A model generated the notes under the pieces. The model saw only the letters and a program-made list of their open reading frames with translations, did not search any database and had not been told where the DNA came from. The translations under genes were made by a program, and so were the position numbers. From the NCBI GenBank assembly GCA_044841755.1, contig JAXOFM010000003.1:350321-414320 (forward strand): DNA of 64,000 nt, written 5' to 3'. Below, in pieces: positions 63,101-64,000 of this stretch. The stretch's first letter is position 1. Each line of letters starts with the position of its first letter. This stretch comes from CAZAPO01 sp044841755 (GTDB taxonomy: Bacteria > Bacteroidota > Bacteroidia > Flavobacteriales > Flavobacteriaceae).

Positions 63101-64000
63101 CCTAGTGTATTATACATAGCTCCGCCGCTACCATTATATAAGACTATTTGATAAGCTGAAGCATCAAAATTAGCAGCAACTTCCACAAATTCACCTTCAT
63201 CTGCTCCTGAATTATCGTAATGGAATTCGTTAATCCATACTTGTTCAGAAACAGCTGCAATACACTCTACAGTCTTATCCTTTGCGGCTGTATCTATAGT
63301 AGGGTCTGTTGTATCATTAACCACAATAGTCTGGCTCACACTTGAAGAGTTTCCACAATTATCTGTAAACTTCCAGGTACGAATAATAGTAAAGTTATTT
63401 TCACAATCACCATCTCTACGTTCTTCTGTTGGTAACACCGTAATATCTCCACTACAATTATCGACCGCTGTTAACTCTATAGGAGCTGGTACATCATCAG
63501 CACATTGTAATTCTACATCTGCTGGCGGCTGTGGCGTTACTGGTTTAGTAGTATCTACTGCATTAAACACTCGAGTATATGTTGTTTTAGAAATATTTTT
63601 ACATAAATCTTCAGCCTCAAAAGTTACAGTTATTTCATTACTACAAGTAGTCTTAGCGTTTGTAATTGAAACTACATGAAGTGTTATATTTTGTAATCCA
63701 ACACAGTCATAAACACAATCACCAACTGGAGCTACTTCTTTATCTGCAACTGTCCAAGAATCAAATGGAGAAATCTTATCTCCAACCTTTAAAGAGATTG
63801 TTGCATTTTCAGGACAAGAAAACTCGATATCTTCTGGTGCTTGACATTCGTCTTGGAATACAGGTGCAGTTTGATCTCTACCGTTTAAGATTACCTTAAA
63901 TGGAGGATAATCGTTTCCACAGATATCTGTTACTGTAAACTCAATAACTTTGTTCCAGTTACAGTCGTCTCCATATACTGGAGATTCGAATGTTCTGTTT
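60139..64000 (-). CDS. Giant secreted HYR-like repeat protein with T9SS sorting domain (5' end outside)
   Basis: The frame is open to the right edge, so at least 1286 residues are visible; the GTG at 63570 is internal, not a start. Features from the visible N-side: HYR/Ig-like modules each with TDxCGN and two Cys (for example TFTATDSCGNSSDTVATFTI); a lamin-tail-like domain inserted after the first (VWINEFHYDNSGADEGEFVE to about NTSGVQNTGQTV); more Cys-paired modules; a unique domain near the end; and a T9SS type A sorting domain (VAYPVPFNSDVTVKYNFEF to EVTKKIVSSN). It is probably a surface or matrix adhesin. The C-terminal signal directs T9SS export and anchoring. Confidence 0.88.
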   Translation of the reverse strand, partial: NRTFESPVYGDDCNWNKVIEFTVTDICGNDYPPFKVILNGRDQTAPVFQDECQAPEDIEFSCPENATISLKVGDKISPFDSWTVADKEVAPVGDCVYDCVGLQNITLHVVSITNAKTTCSNEITVTFEAEDLCKNISKTTYTRVFNAVDTTKPVTPQPPADVELQCADDVPAPIELTAVDNCSGDITVLPTEERRDGDCENNFTIIRTWKFTDNCGNSSSVSQTIVVNDTTDPTIDTAAKDKTVECIAAVSEQVWINEFHYDNSGADEGEFVEVAANFDASAYQIVLYNGSGGAMYNTLGLVFASNSNGINYYTASGSSIQNGGSNPDGIALVNGSDVIEFISYEGSFTATDGPANGMLSTDVGVLEASSTPIGHSLQLIGTGTKRSDFTWSGPIANTSGVQNTGQTVSSPPVGNPNQDDLEAWLAANGGAAASDNCSGVTWTNDFDALSRGDCPGTGSVTVTFTATDSCGNSSDTVATFTIEDKTKPVLDEAPADVTVACLDEVPDMVSLNWTDNCDTGGSVQGVDGQLEGTSCNGTITRTWNVSDACGNPAETRTQIITIKDDVNPTASNPQDINVECSADVPDPDTAVVTDEADNCGTPKVTHVSDVSDNQSCPETITRTYKVEDTCGNSIEVTQKIIIKDVTNPVLAAAPQDVTVDCIDDVPEMTSLDWTDNCDAGGSVEGVDGDLVGTDCDGTITRTWNVKDACGNDAITRTQIITIKDSTNPTASNPADINVECVADVPGQDPSVVTDEADNCSTPTVTWVKDVSDNLSCPETITRTYKVEDACGNSIEVEQKIIIKDVTAPVIVDIEDYALETCNENWPDLKTTWTDNCGVNGQTSGDVDGIPGEPSAVVDCIQTLVYTFSVTDDCGNNTQTTTTVSRIIDVEDPILVGVPKSEIVECDAIPDPPSVTATDGCTDNMQVEFEELSNTVVDGCGEIVRKWTATDDCGNTASATQTITVVDNTPPVITNCPDDVDFGEVTETPEFSEVGDIIATDNCDPSPEVTFDDTDDSVYVPGEDVSEAGTYKFTCQTGPNTFDFLTFVWDGTFTNVGVSGPQANYTPIVTGQGTYTLTFEEGIDNPNTAPVEALNDWVLRLDGILIALKNSQNNDEYPDCDANWIETDYLQNTLNCSILRVECLGGSTDGVTYYTKIRTFTATDNCGNESNTCIVIYDWSIVDAQQAPQAPEKDEESLSIDFVAYPVPFNSDVTVKYNFEFDTDVIIEIYDTKGLLVQRQVNKAYKAGSEVILPMTIDGADQLYYVKIITNRGEVTKKIVSSNTNKQ
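61583..62542 (-). repeat. Two tandem 480-bp repeat units inside the giant gene
   Basis: The stretch 61583-62062 repeats at 62063-62542 with exact 480-bp period and high identity (160 residues). Each unit has one module with DNCD-GGS and one with VTDEADNC. The period is a whole number of codons, so copy number can vary without breaking the frame. Confidence 0.85.

Noticed and set aside
63570..63572. GTG start for the giant repeat protein
   Set aside because: The frame and the Cys-module pattern continue without a break to the window edge.

Overview
The window comes from a low-GC marine-type member of the Bacteroidota, almost certainly Flavobacteriaceae; the genus cannot be fixed from the sequence. 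The evidence is a C-terminal type IX secretion (T9SS) sorting domain, bshA of bacillithiol synthesis, several families seen mainly in this phylum (DUF4159, DUF6090, the QEGLA/DUF1704 protein, Bacteroidota-type integrase, LptD and TamB forms), AT-rich intergenic DNA and weak Shine-Dalgarno signals.

Most of the window is ordinary core chromosome. Positions 1-5473 (minus strand) hold a tight cluster of a QEGLA-motif protein (cut by the left edge), an N-formylglutamate amidohydrolase-like protein, a rhodanese-type sulfurtransferase and a GshB-like ATP-grasp ligase, then a dicarboxylate/amino-acid symporter and chorismate synthase. Positions 6210-17078 (minus) hold bshA behind a glycosidase/serine-hydrolase fusion, serB, a membrane iron-sulfur electron-transfer module, an MCE/MlaD protein and a cell-wall amidase. 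lptD and ridA follow on plus. A glycolytic block on minus holds pfkA, gap and a GlcNAc-kinase-like gene, next to a decayed segmental duplication. tamB lies divergent from a plus-strand run: tsaD, rsmE, a DUF4159 gene, a TrmH-type methyltransferase, an AI-2E family permease and a THUMP-like methyltransferase.

From about 35943 to 48692 the chromosome is interrupted by accessory DNA at a tRNA-Arg(TCT) gene. The intact tRNA lies at 48693-48766 in an Arg-Pro-Ser cluster. A nearly complete 71-nt copy lies at 43091-43161 and a badly decayed copy at about 35943-36005. The simplest reading is two islands inserted in turn at the 3' end of the same tRNA. The younger one (43091-48692) keeps a tyrosine integrase next to the intact tRNA, a DUF6090 protein, a secreted protein, a small basic protein and hairpin-rich noncoding DNA. 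The older one (35943-43091) has no integrase. It carries a broken membrane-protein gene, two paralogous amidohydrolase lipoproteins, and four overlapping genes that start with a lipoprotein strongly resembling a cystatin (cysteine protease inhibitor), followed by an outer-membrane channel-like barrel, a one-TM protein and a coiled-coil protein anchored at both ends. This operon is the best candidate here for an undescribed envelope system.

Positions 49047-64000 return to core genes: a PgpH-type HD phosphodiesterase, a thiolase, an NlpC/P60 peptidase, a TPR protein, gyrA and clpC. Last comes the 3' part of a very large secreted repeat protein (at least 1286 residues visible, open at the right edge) with a T9SS sorting domain. 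Several start codons look non-ATG (lptD, tamB, the THUMP-like methyltransferase). Clear hairpin terminators separate many units.
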